The notes beneath the pieces are model-generated. The model ran no database searches, was not told the DNA's origin, and saw only the letters and a list, made by a program, of their open reading frames with translations. A stretch of DNA of 64,000 nt from Streptomyces sp. NRRL B-3428 (GTDB lineage: Bacteria; Actinomycetota; Actinomycetes; Streptomycetales; Streptomycetaceae). Positions 49,632 through 57,737 of this stretch are shown piece after piece. How positions within the stretch are numbered: the first letter of the stretch is position 1; each line of letters starts with the position of its first letter. The stretch is from the NCBI GenBank assembly GCA_000721375.1, contig JOGW01000012.1, positions 62,001 through 126,000 of the forward strand, given 5' to 3'. The position numbers and the translations under genes are program-made.

Positions 49632-51409
49632 TCGGCGTAGCGCCCCCGGCCTACGATCCGGCGGCCCCACGCAGCGCCAACACCCTGCCCGTGGGCTCGA
49701 CCGCGACCGTACGCGGCTATGTCCGTGAGCTGCTCAGCCGGCACCGCAAGGCCTTCACGATCCTGATCGCCGTGAACACGGTGGCCGTGATCGCCTCGAT
49801 GATCGGGCCCTGGCTGCTCGGCGCGCTGGTGGAGCGGACCTCCGACGGCGCCGCGGACCTCCGGCTGGAGTTCACCGTGGCACTGTTCGTGGTGGCCCTG
49901 GTCGCGCAGGCCTTCTTCGTCCGTCTGGTACGGCTGCGCGGAGCGATGCTCGGTGAGCGGATGCTCGCCGATCTGCGCGAGGACTTCCTCGTACGCTCCG
50001 TGGGGCTGCCGCCCGGTGTGCTCGAACGGGCCGGTACCGGCGATCTGTTGTCGCGTATCACCACGGACATCGACCGGCTCGCGAACGCGATGCGCGAGGC
50101 CGTGCCGCAGCTCACCATCGGTGTGGTGTGGGTCGTGCTGCTACTCGGCGGCCTCGCGGTCACCGCGCCGCCGCTGGCTCCGGCCGTGCTGCTCGCCGTG
50201 CCGCTCCTGGTGGTGGGCTGCCGCTGGTACTTCAAGCGGGCGCCCTCCGCCTACCGCTCGGAAGCCGCCGGCTACGCGGCCGTGGCCGCGGTGCTCGCGG
50301 AGACCGTGGACGCCGGCCGTACGGTCGAGGCGCACCGCCTCGGCAAGGAGCGGATCGCGCTGTCGGACCAGCGGGTGCGGGAGTGGACCGCGTGGGAGCG
50401 GTACACACTCTTCCTGCGGTCGGTGCTCTTCCCGGTCCTCAACCTCACCCACATCACCGTGCTGGCCTCGACGTTGATGGTCGGCGGTGTGTTCGTGCTG
50501 CAGGGCTGGATCGGCGTCGGCCAGATGACCACGGGTGCGCTGATCGCGCAGATGATGGTCGATCCGGTGAACCTGATCCTGCGCTGGTACGACGAGTTGC
50601 AGGTCGCCGAGGTCTCGCTGGCCCGTCTTGTCGGCGTACGGGAGATCGAACCGGGCGCCGGCGACGAGTCCGTACGTCCTGAGGGGCGTCATGTAGAGGC
50701 GGCGGATGTGCACTTCGGGTACCGGCCCGGAGTGGACGTGCTGCGCGAGGTGTCCCTGGGCGTCCGTCCTGGTACGCGGCTCGCGCTCGTCGGTCCTTCC
50801 GGCGCGGGCAAGTCCACGCTCGGGCGGCTGCTCGCCGGGATCTACGCCCCGCGCACGGGGCAGGTGAAGCTCGGTGAGGCGGAGCTGTCGCGGATGACGG
50901 CGGAGCGGGTGCGCGAGCACGTGGCCCTGGTCAACCAGGAGCATCACGTGTTCGTGGGCTCGCTGCGCGACAATCTGCGCCTCGCGCGATCGGGAGCCGA
51001 GGACGCCGAGCTGTGGGCCGCGCTCGGTGCGGTCGACGCCGATGAATGGGCCAGTGCGCTGTCCGACGGGCTCGACACCGAGGTCGGCTCGGGCGGGTTC
51101 GCCCTCACACCGGCCCAGGCGCAGCAGATCGCGCTGGCCCGTCTGGTCCTCGCCGATCCGCACACGCTGGTGCTCGACGAGGCCACGTCGCTGCTCGATC
51201 CTCGGGCGGCCCGGCACCTGGAGCGGTCGCTCGCGCGGGTGCTCGACGGCCGTACGGTCGTGGCGATCGCCCACCGCCTGCACACCGCGCATGACGCGGA
51301 TGTGATCGCGGTGGTGGAGCGCGGCCGGATCAGCGAGCTCGGCAGCCATGACGAGCTGGTGGCGGCGGACGGGGCGTACGCCGCGCTGTGGCGGTCCTGG
51401 CACGGATAG
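49628..51409 (+). CDS. ABC exporter subunit B with degenerate signature
   Basis: A 593-residue partner of subunit A. Six helices span about 40-330, with the coupling segment AGTGDLLSRITTDIDRLANA. The ATPase has a perfect Walker A (LALVGPSGAGKSTLGRLLAG), Walker B TLVLDEATSLLDP and H-loop VAIAHRLHTAHDADVI, but the signature LSGGQ is replaced by ALTPAQAQQIALARL. The composite site made by this Walker A and subunit A's signature is complete, and the opposite site is doubly defective. The pair is therefore an obligate heterodimer. ATG 49628 follows GGAGGAG and overlaps the upstream stop by four bases. Confidence 0.92.
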   Translation: MIGVAPPAYDPAAPRSANTLPVGSTATVRGYVRELLSRHRKAFTILIAVNTVAVIASMIGPWLLGALVERTSDGAADLRLEFTVALFVVALVAQAFFVRLVRLRGAMLGERMLADLREDFLVRSVGLPPGVLERAGTGDLLSRITTDIDRLANAMREAVPQLTIGVVWVVLLLGGLAVTAPPLAPAVLLAVPLLVVGCRWYFKRAPSAYRSEAAGYAAVAAVLAETVDAGRTVEAHRLGKERIALSDQRVREWTAWERYTLFLRSVLFPVLNLTHITVLASTLMVGGVFVLQGWIGVGQMTTGALIAQMMVDPVNLILRWYDELQVAEVSLARLVGVREIEPGAGDESVRPEGRHVEAADVHFGYRPGVDVLREVSLGVRPGTRLALVGPSGAGKSTLGRLLAGIYAPRTGQVKLGEAELSRMTAERVREHVALVNQEHHVFVGSLRDNLRLARSGAEDAELWAALGAVDADEWASALSDGLDTEVGSGGFALTPAQAQQIALARLVLADPHTLVLDEATSLLDPRAARHLERSLARVLDGRTVVAIAHRLHTAHDADVIAVVERGRISELGSHDELVAADGAYAALWRSWHG

Positions 51410-51416
51410 GACAGCG

Positions 51417-51452
51417 AGAGGGGGGTGAGGGCCGACGCCCTCACCCCCCTCT
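51417..51452. terminator. Strong hairpin terminator between convergent genes
   Basis: AGAGGGGGGTGAGGGC (51417-51432) and its exact complement (51437-51452) flank the loop CGAC: a perfect 16-bp stem directly after the exporter gene and before the stop of the convergent hydrolase. Confidence 0.88.
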
Positions 51453-51465
51453 GGCATGTGCAGGG

Positions 51466-52257
51466 TCAGAAAACGTTCAGGGCCGCCGCCCCGCCCACCC
51501 CTCCGAGCACCATGAACACCGGCATCAGGAGCTTCAGCTCCACCCAGCTGCCGGCCCGGAAGCGCATCATCTTCGGCGGGCCCACCGGGTACCAGCGCTT
51601 GCCGGCGATCGGCAGCGGCCAGAACATCGGGCAGCCCGAGACCGTGAGCGAGTCGCCGATGTCGTGCACGATCGCGCCGAGCACCACCGGCAGCCCGAGC
51701 CACAGATACTCCTGGCCGTCACCTGTGAAGAGCCAGTCCGAGCCGTTGCCCGCCTTGTCCAGGACGCCCGCGAGGATCCAGGCGCTGGTCGCGCCGAGCA
51801 GCCAGACGAGCACGTCGCTGGACATCCGGGCGGCGCGCCACAGCAGGCCTTCGACGGCGAGGACCAGGTGGACGAAGAGGATCGCGAGCACCGCCCAGCG
51901 CCCGCCGAAGATCGCGGCGGCCGAGGTTCCTGCGCCGATCAGGGCTGCCCAGAGCCAAGTGTGGGTCAGTGTGCGGTGGCCGCCGGTTCGACGGGCGTCC
52001 CGGGTGGACCTCGTGGCCTTGTAGACCCCGTAGGAGATCTTGTCGACGATCCCGCACAGCGCCCGCGACAGCGGACCGAAGGCGCGCGAGATGGTCGCCG
52101 ACTTGTGGTCGAGGTCGGGGGCGAGGGCAGCGCCCGCGCAGATCAGCCCGCCGACGACCAGAACCGGCCACGGCATGGGATGCTCCAGCGCCGCCGCTGC
52201 CGCACCCACCCCCAGCCAGGCCGCCGCGCCGGACAGTGAGTGTGCCGGACCCATCAT
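51466..52257 (-). CDS. YdjM-type membrane-bound metal-dependent hydrolase
   Basis: A 263-residue integral membrane protein. It begins MMGPAHSLSGAAAWLGVGAA, where the histidine in the first motif is conserved. The acidic motif APDLDHKSATISRAFGPLSR and GGHRTLTHTWLWAALIGAG carry the other expected metal ligands. Six or more hydrophobic segments are visible, and VVLGAIVHDIGDSLTVSGCP adds a late His-Asp motif. This is the YdjM/LexA-binding inner-membrane family; the actual substrate is unknown. Start 52257 is chosen at the first methionine of the conserved motif; an upstream GTG/ATG frame to 52275 adds six residues. Confidence 0.85.
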   Translation of the reverse strand: MMGPAHSLSGAAAWLGVGAAAAALEHPMPWPVLVVGGLICAGAALAPDLDHKSATISRAFGPLSRALCGIVDKISYGVYKATRSTRDARRTGGHRTLTHTWLWAALIGAGTSAAAIFGGRWAVLAILFVHLVLAVEGLLWRAARMSSDVLVWLLGATSAWILAGVLDKAGNGSDWLFTGDGQEYLWLGLPVVLGAIVHDIGDSLTVSGCPMFWPLPIAGKRWYPVGPPKMMRFRAGSWVELKLLMPVFMVLGGVGGAAALNVF

Positions 52258-52423
52258 GGCCGCTACCCGCCCCATTTCTGTTGTACGTATGCCCAGTTGA
52301 CGCCGCGGTCGGTCGCACGGTTGCGGTGCCGGCCGCCCCGACTGGCTGCACAGCGTAGCGGTCGTGATCTTCGTACGGACGGCCGATTCCCCTTAGGAGG
52401 GACGGGGCAGGCAAGATGGGGGC

Positions 52424-54937
52424 GTGACCCTTATCGATCAGCTGCCGCCGGAAGCCGACCCCGATGCCCTCTACGAAGCCTTCGAAGGCTGGGCGACGGA
52501 ACGCGGTATCACCCTCTATCCCCACCAGGAGGAGGCGCTGATCGAGGTCGTGTCCGGGGCGAACGTGATCGTCTCGACCCCGACCGGATCCGGAAAGTCC
52601 ATGATCGCGGCGGCCGCGCACTTCGCCGCGCTCGCCCGTGACGAGGTCACCTTCTACACCGCGCCGATCAAGGCGCTGGTCTCGGAGAAGTTCTTCGAGC
52701 TGTGCAAGATCTTCGGCACCGAGAACGTCGGCATGCTGACCGGCGACGCCTCCGTGAACGCCGACGCGCCGGTCATCTGCTGCACCGCCGAGGTGCTCGC
52801 GTCCATCGCGCTGCGCGACGGCAAGCACGCGGATGTCGGCCAGGTCGTGATGGACGAGTTCCACTTCTATGCCGAGGCCGACCGCGGCTGGGCCTGGCAG
52901 ATCCCGATCCTCGAACTGCCGCAGGCGCAGTTCATCCTGATGTCGGCCACGCTCGGCGACGTCTCGATGTTCGAGAAGGATCTGACGCGGCGTACCGGGC
53001 GGCCCACGTCCGTGGTGCGTTCGGCGACGCGGCCGGTGCCGCTCTCGTACGAATACCGGCTGACGCCGATCACGGAGACGCTGACCGAGCTCCTGGAGAC
53101 CAGGCAGGCTCCGGTCTACATCGTGCACTTCACGCAGGCGCAGGCCGTCGAACGAGCTCAGTCGCTGATGAGCATCAACATGTGCTCGCGTGAGGAGAAG
53201 GACCAGATCGCCGAGCTGATCGGCAACTTCCGGTTCACCACCAAGTTCGGCCGCAATCTCTCGCGTTACGTACGGCACGGCATCGGCGTGCATCACGCCG
53301 GCATGCTGCCCAAGTACCGCCGTCTCGTGGAGAAGCTCGCGCAGGCCGGTCTGCTCAAGGTCATCTGCGGTACGGACACGCTCGGCGTGGGCGTCAACGT
53401 GCCCATTCGTACGGTGCTGTTCACGGCTCTCACGAAGTACGACGGCAACCGGGTGCGGACGCTGCGGGCGCGTGAGTTTCACCAGATCGCCGGACGCGCG
53501 GGACGTGCGGGCTTCGACACCGCCGGTTTCGTGGTGGCGCAGGCGCCCGAGCACGTCATCGAGAACGAGAAGGCGCTCTCCAAGGCCGGTGACGATCCGA
53601 AGAAGCGCCGCAAGGTCGTCCGCAAGAAGGCGCCCGAGGGCTTCGTGGCCTGGTCGGACACGACGTTCGAGAAGCTGATCGGCTCCGAGCCGGAGCCGCT
53701 GACCTCCCGCTTCCGGGTCACCAACATCATGCTTCTCTCGGTGATCGCCCGTCCTGGCAACGCCTTCGAGGCGATGCGGCATCTCCTGGAGGACAACCAC
53801 GAGCCGCGCAAGGCCCAGTTGCGGCACATCCGCCGCGCCATCGCGATCTACCGCTCGCTGCTCGACGGCGGGGTCGTGGAGCAGCTGGACACACCCGACG
53901 CCGAGGGCCGCACCATCCGGCTCACCGTCGACCTCCAGCAGGACTTCGCCCTCAACCAGCCCTTGTCGACGTTCGCGCTTGCCGCGTTCGACCTCCTGGA
54001 GCCGGAGTCGCCCTCGTACGCACTCGACATGGTCTCCGTGGTCGAGTCGACCCTCGACGACCCGCGCCAGATCCTCGCCGCGATGACGAACAAGGCGCGC
54101 GGCGAGGCCGTCGGCCAGATGAAGGCGGACGGGGTCGAGTACGAGGAGCGGATGGAGCGGCTACAGGACATCTCCTACCCGAAGCCGCTCGAAGAGCTCC
54201 TGTGGCACGCGTACAACGTCTACAAGAAGTCGCACCCCTGGGTGGCCGACCATCCGGTCTCCCCCAAGTCGGTCGTCCGCGACATGTACGAACGCGCCAT
54301 GACCTTCACGGAGTTCACCTCCTGGTACGAGCTGGCCCGCACAGAGGGCATCGTGCTCCGCTATCTCGCCAGTGCCTACAAGGCCCTCGAACACACCATC
54401 CCCGACGACCTCAAGTCGGAGGATCTAGAGGACCTGATCGCGTGGCTCGGTGAGATGGTGCGCCAGGTCGACTCCAGTCTGCTCGACGAGTGGGAGCAGC
54501 TCGCCAACCCCGAGGAGATGACGGCCGAGGAGGCCCAGGAGAAGGCCGACCAGGTCAAGCCGGTCACCGCCAACGCGCGGGCCTTCCGTGTCCTCGTCCG
54601 CAACGCCATGTTCCGCCGTGTCGAGCTCGCCGCGCTCGACAACGTCGCCGAGCTCGGCGAGCTGGATGCCGAGGCCGGCTGGGACGCCGACGCCTGGGGT
54701 GAGGCGATGGACAAGTACTGGGACGAGTACGAGGACCTCGGCACCGGCCCCGACGCGCGCGGTCCGAAGCTGCTGCAGATCGAGGAGCGGCCCGCCGACG
54801 GGCTCTGGCGCGTCCGGCAGACCTTCGCCGACCCGAACGGCGACCATGACTGGGGTATCAGCGCCGAGGTCGACCTCACGGCGTCCGACGCGGAGGGCCT
54901 CGCGGTCATCCGGGTCACCGACGTCGGCCAGCTGTAG
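52424..54937 (+). CDS. Ski2-like DEAD/DEAH helicase with DUF3516
   Basis: A superfamily 2 helicase of 837 residues, likely RNA-directed. Motif Q/I region is LYPHQEEALIEVVSGANVIV then STPTGSGKSM with Lys58. Motif II is the DExH form VVMDEFHFYAE, motif III is ILMSATLGD, motif V includes CGTDTLGVGVNVP, and motif VI is EFHQIAGRAGRAGFD. The C-terminal half is the DUF3516 region found in actinobacterial members. It resembles exosome-associated RNA helicases rather than DNA repair enzymes. The GTG start at 52424 lies after AGGCAAG without a strong ribosome binding site. It is solitary apart from the thioesterase downstream. Confidence 0.9.
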   Translation: MTLIDQLPPEADPDALYEAFEGWATERGITLYPHQEEALIEVVSGANVIVSTPTGSGKSMIAAAAHFAALARDEVTFYTAPIKALVSEKFFELCKIFGTENVGMLTGDASVNADAPVICCTAEVLASIALRDGKHADVGQVVMDEFHFYAEADRGWAWQIPILELPQAQFILMSATLGDVSMFEKDLTRRTGRPTSVVRSATRPVPLSYEYRLTPITETLTELLETRQAPVYIVHFTQAQAVERAQSLMSINMCSREEKDQIAELIGNFRFTTKFGRNLSRYVRHGIGVHHAGMLPKYRRLVEKLAQAGLLKVICGTDTLGVGVNVPIRTVLFTALTKYDGNRVRTLRAREFHQIAGRAGRAGFDTAGFVVAQAPEHVIENEKALSKAGDDPKKRRKVVRKKAPEGFVAWSDTTFEKLIGSEPEPLTSRFRVTNIMLLSVIARPGNAFEAMRHLLEDNHEPRKAQLRHIRRAIAIYRSLLDGGVVEQLDTPDAEGRTIRLTVDLQQDFALNQPLSTFALAAFDLLEPESPSYALDMVSVVESTLDDPRQILAAMTNKARGEAVGQMKADGVEYEERMERLQDISYPKPLEELLWHAYNVYKKSHPWVADHPVSPKSVVRDMYERAMTFTEFTSWYELARTEGIVLRYLASAYKALEHTIPDDLKSEDLEDLIAWLGEMVRQVDSSLLDEWEQLANPEEMTAEEAQEKADQVKPVTANARAFRVLVRNAMFRRVELAALDNVAELGELDAEAGWDADAWGEAMDKYWDEYEDLGTGPDARGPKLLQIEERPADGLWRVRQTFADPNGDHDWGISAEVDLTASDAEGLAVIRVTDVGQL

Positions 54938-54990
54938 CCCGCCGACCCTCTTGTGCAGGACCCCTTTGTGACCACCGGAGAAAACAGCCG

Positions 54991-55881
54991 ATGACCAACC
55001 CCGCCGAACGCCTCGTCGATCTGCTCGATCTGGAGCAGATCGAGGTCAACATCTTCCGGGGCGCGAGCCCCCAGGAGTCGCTGCAGCGCGTCTTCGGCGG
55101 CCAGGTCGCGGGCCAGGCCCTGGTCGCGGCCGGCCGCACCACGGACGGGGACCGTCCGGTGCACTCGCTGCACGCGTACTTCCTGCGCCCGGGCCGCCCC
55201 GGCGTGCCGATCGTGTACCAGGTGGAGCGGGTGCGCGACGGACGCTCCTTCACCACGCGCCGGGTCACGGCCGTGCAGCAGGGCCGCACGATCTTCAACC
55301 TCACGGCCTCCTTCCACCAGCCGGAGGAAGGTCCCTTCGAGCACCAGCTGCCGCCGCGCCTGGACGCCCCGGATCCGGAGACGCTGCCGAGCGTCGTCGA
55401 CGAGATCCGGGAGCATCTGGGGGCGCTGCCCGAACAGTTGGAGCGGATGGCGCGACGCCAGCCCTTCGACATCCGCTACGTGGACCGGCTGCGCTGGACC
55501 TCGGAGGAGGTCAAGGACGCCGAGCCGCGCAGCGCGGTGTGGATGCGCGCGGTCGGGCCGCTGGGCGACGACCCGCTGGTGCACACCTGCGCGCTGACGT
55601 ACGCGAGCGATATGACCCTCCTGGACGCGGTGCGCATTCCGATCGAGCCGCTGTGGGGACGGCGCAGTTTCGACATGGCCTCGCTCGACCACGCGATGTG
55701 GTTCCACCGGCCGTTCCGTACGGACGAGTGGTTCCTCTACGACCAGGAGTCGCCGATCGCGACGGGCGGCCGTGGACTTGCCCGTGGGCGGATCTACGAC
55801 CGCGAGGGGCGACTCCTTGTGTCAGTGGTGCAGGAGGGGCTCTTCCGCGCCTACGACCCGAGTGGCCCCAAGAGCGGCTGA
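54991..55881 (+). CDS. tesB: Acyl-CoA thioesterase II
   Basis: Hydrolyses medium- and long-chain acyl-CoA to free acid, 296 residues with two hot-dog domains. The first half reads FGGQVAGQALVAAGRTTDGD, then PVHSLHAYFLRPGRPGVPIV and GRSFTTRRVTAVQQGRTIFN, all strongly family-typical. The second half ends DHAMWFHRPFRTDEWFLYDQ, then ESPIATGGRGLARGRIYDRE and GRLLVSVVQEGLFR, containing the catalytic Asp/Gln/Thr set as usually placed. ATG 54991 is the first start after the helicase, 53 bases away. The role in lipid turnover is general. Confidence 0.93.
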   Translation: MTNPAERLVDLLDLEQIEVNIFRGASPQESLQRVFGGQVAGQALVAAGRTTDGDRPVHSLHAYFLRPGRPGVPIVYQVERVRDGRSFTTRRVTAVQQGRTIFNLTASFHQPEEGPFEHQLPPRLDAPDPETLPSVVDEIREHLGALPEQLERMARRQPFDIRYVDRLRWTSEEVKDAEPRSAVWMRAVGPLGDDPLVHTCALTYASDMTLLDAVRIPIEPLWGRRSFDMASLDHAMWFHRPFRTDEWFLYDQESPIATGGRGLARGRIYDREGRLLVSVVQEGLFRAYDPSGPKSG

Positions 55882-55924
55882 CTCCAGGCAACGACCCGCC
55901 TCGGGCCGTCGCACGTCATCCATC

Positions 55925-55953
55925 ACAACGCCCCGGCCACGCCGGGGCGTTGT
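55925..55953. terminator. Hairpin terminator after tesB
   Basis: ACAACGCCCCGGC (55925-55937) and GCCGGGGCGTTGT (55941-55953) are perfect complements around a CAC loop. The stem is 13 bp. Confidence 0.85.
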
Positions 55954-56066
55954 GCGTTGTGCGTTGGCGGTTCCTGCTGGTGTGCCTCAGCATGAGCCAT
56001 CATCGATGCGCTTCGACAGGTTCAACCTCTTGTCTCGTGAGAGACGGTTCACTAGCTTCGCCATTT

Positions 56067-56085
56067 GTGTGAAGCGCTTCGACAC
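56067..56085. promoter_or_regulatory. LacI-type operator upstream of the GH43 gene
   Basis: GAAGCGCTTC at 56071-56080 is a perfect 10-bp palindrome inside GTGT...GACAC flanks. A second copy of GCGCTTCGACA occurs upstream at about 56008-56018. The dyad resembles operators of LacI-family sugar regulators. No regulator gene lies in the immediate neighbourhood. Confidence 0.6.
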
Positions 56086-56109
56086 CCGGAGTGCCGAGTC
56101 GAACCCTCG

Positions 56110-57594
56110 ATGAAAGGCCCCACGGTGTCCGTACCGCCCGTCATCCCGGGGCTCCACCCCGATCCCAGCATCTGCCGCGTGGGCGACGACTACTACCTCG
56201 CCTGCTCGAGCTTCGAGTACTTCCCCGGCATCCCGCTCTTCCACAGCCGCGACCTGCTGCACTGGACCCAGATCGGCAACGTCCTCGACCGTCCCGGACA
56301 GCTGCGCCTGCCCGCGGACATGCCTTCCTCGGCCGGGATCTACGCGCCGACCCTGCGCCACCACGAGGGCCGCTTCTGGCTGGTCGTCACCAACTGCGCC
56401 GCAGGCGGCGGCAACTTCCTCGTCAGCGCCACCGATCCGGCGGGACCGTGGTCGGATCCCACCTGGCTGCCGGGCGTCCCGGGTATCGACCCCGACCTCT
56501 TCTGGGACGAGGACGGCACCTGCTGGTGCACCTTCGCCGGTGTCGGGCAGATCGCGATCGACCCGTACACGGGAGACACGCTCGGCGAGCAGCGCCGGCT
56601 GTGGTCCGGCGCTCCTGGCGCCAAAGCCCCCGAGGCGCCGCACCTCTACCGGATCGGCGACCACTGGTATCTGCTCATCGCCGAGGGCGGCACCGAGCGC
56701 GGGCACGGCGTCTCCGTCGCCCGCGGGCCCGGCCCGGCGGGGCCTTTCGAACCCTGCCCGGACAACCCGATCCTCACCCACCGGGGCACGGACCACGCCG
56801 TACAGAACACCGGCCACGGCGACCTGGTCCAGGCGCCCGACGGCACGTGGTGGATGGTCTTCCTCGGCGTACGGCCCGGTGGGGGCACCCCCGGCTGGCA
56901 CGTGCTGGGCCGCGAGACGTTCCTCGCACCGGTCACCTGGACCGAGGAGGGCTGGCCGGTCGTCGGCGAGATCGCGTCGCCCACCGACCCCGCCGTCGCC
57001 GCCGCGCCGTTCCGCGACGACTTCGACCTGCCGGAGTTCCATCCGTCCTGGATCTCCGTACGCGACCGGTCCCCCGAGCACTGCACGACCAAGGAGCGCG
57101 CCGGCTCCCTCACGCTGCATGCCCGCGGCTCCTCGCTCGACGATCCGGACGTGGTGTTCATCGGCCGCCGTCAGCAGCAACAGCTGTGCCGGGCCGGCGC
57201 GTCGGTGGACGCGGTGCAGGGCGTGGGCGGTCTCGCCGTACGCCTCGACGAGCGGCATCACTACGCGATCGAGACGGACGGCACGCAGGTGCGGGTGATC
57301 TCGCGGGTCGGGTCGGTACGCGCGGTCGTGGCCACCGCGCCCGCAGCGGGCCCTGTCGTCCTCGGAGTACGGATCACGCCGCCGCCCGGGCCGCACGACG
57401 CGCGCACCGGCCCCGACGCTCTGACCTTCGGTATCGAGCAGCCGGACGGGACCTGGCGCGCGCTCGCCACGCTCGACGGGCGCTATCTGTCGACGGAGGT
57501 AGCCGGCGGCTTCACCGGGCGCGTCATCGGTCTGTACGCGGCCGAGGGCACGGTGCACGCCGACTGGTTCTGCCAGGAGCCGCTGGCCGACTGA
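56110..57594 (+). CDS. GH43 glycoside hydrolase (beta-xylosidase/arabinofuranosidase type)
   Basis: A cytoplasmic five-bladed-propeller glycosidase of 494 residues with no signal peptide. Counting from ATG 56110, the catalytic base is Asp18 in PGLHPDPSICR, the pKa-modulating Asp127 lies in GIDPDLFWDEDG, and the acid Glu175 is in KAPEAPHLYRIG. A C-terminal beta-sandwich of about 170 residues (RDDFDLPEFHPSWISVRDRS onward) matches the accessory domain of GH43 beta-xylosidases. It probably cleaves imported xylo- or arabino-oligosaccharides. GTG 56125, with AAAGG eight bases upstream, is an alternative start. The operator just upstream points to LacI-type sugar control. It precedes the secreted GH5 gene by 143 bases. 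Confidence 0.9.
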   Translation: MKGPTVSVPPVIPGLHPDPSICRVGDDYYLACSSFEYFPGIPLFHSRDLLHWTQIGNVLDRPGQLRLPADMPSSAGIYAPTLRHHEGRFWLVVTNCAAGGGNFLVSATDPAGPWSDPTWLPGVPGIDPDLFWDEDGTCWCTFAGVGQIAIDPYTGDTLGEQRRLWSGAPGAKAPEAPHLYRIGDHWYLLIAEGGTERGHGVSVARGPGPAGPFEPCPDNPILTHRGTDHAVQNTGHGDLVQAPDGTWWMVFLGVRPGGGTPGWHVLGRETFLAPVTWTEEGWPVVGEIASPTDPAVAAAPFRDDFDLPEFHPSWISVRDRSPEHCTTKERAGSLTLHARGSSLDDPDVVFIGRRQQQQLCRAGASVDAVQGVGGLAVRLDERHHYAIETDGTQVRVISRVGSVRAVVATAPAAGPVVLGVRITPPPGPHDARTGPDALTFGIEQPDGTWRALATLDGRYLSTEVAGGFTGRVIGLYAAEGTVHADWFCQEPLAD

Positions 57595-57737
57595 GCCGGG
57601 CGTGCCGGGCGTGCCGGACAAGCCCCGCGCTCCTGGTGAGCCACGCCCTCAACTCCCCATTGCTCTCCGCCTGTACGTACGTCCCGCAGGCGGTGCACCC
57701 CCACGACCATCCCGAATCCGAAAGGGACACAAGGGAC

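Noticed and set aside
46890..49670. A 926-residue reverse-strand frame covering both the transpeptidase and the ABC subunit A gene
   Set aside because: Only its last part (from 47621) encodes the lipoprotein; the rest is antisense to a clear ABC transporter and is Arg/Gly/His-rich low-complexity sequence.
56091..57737. Upstream extension of the GH5 frame through the GH43 gene, suggesting a fusion
   Set aside because: The extension is a shadow in another frame of the GH43 gene; the GH5 signal peptide begins at 57738.
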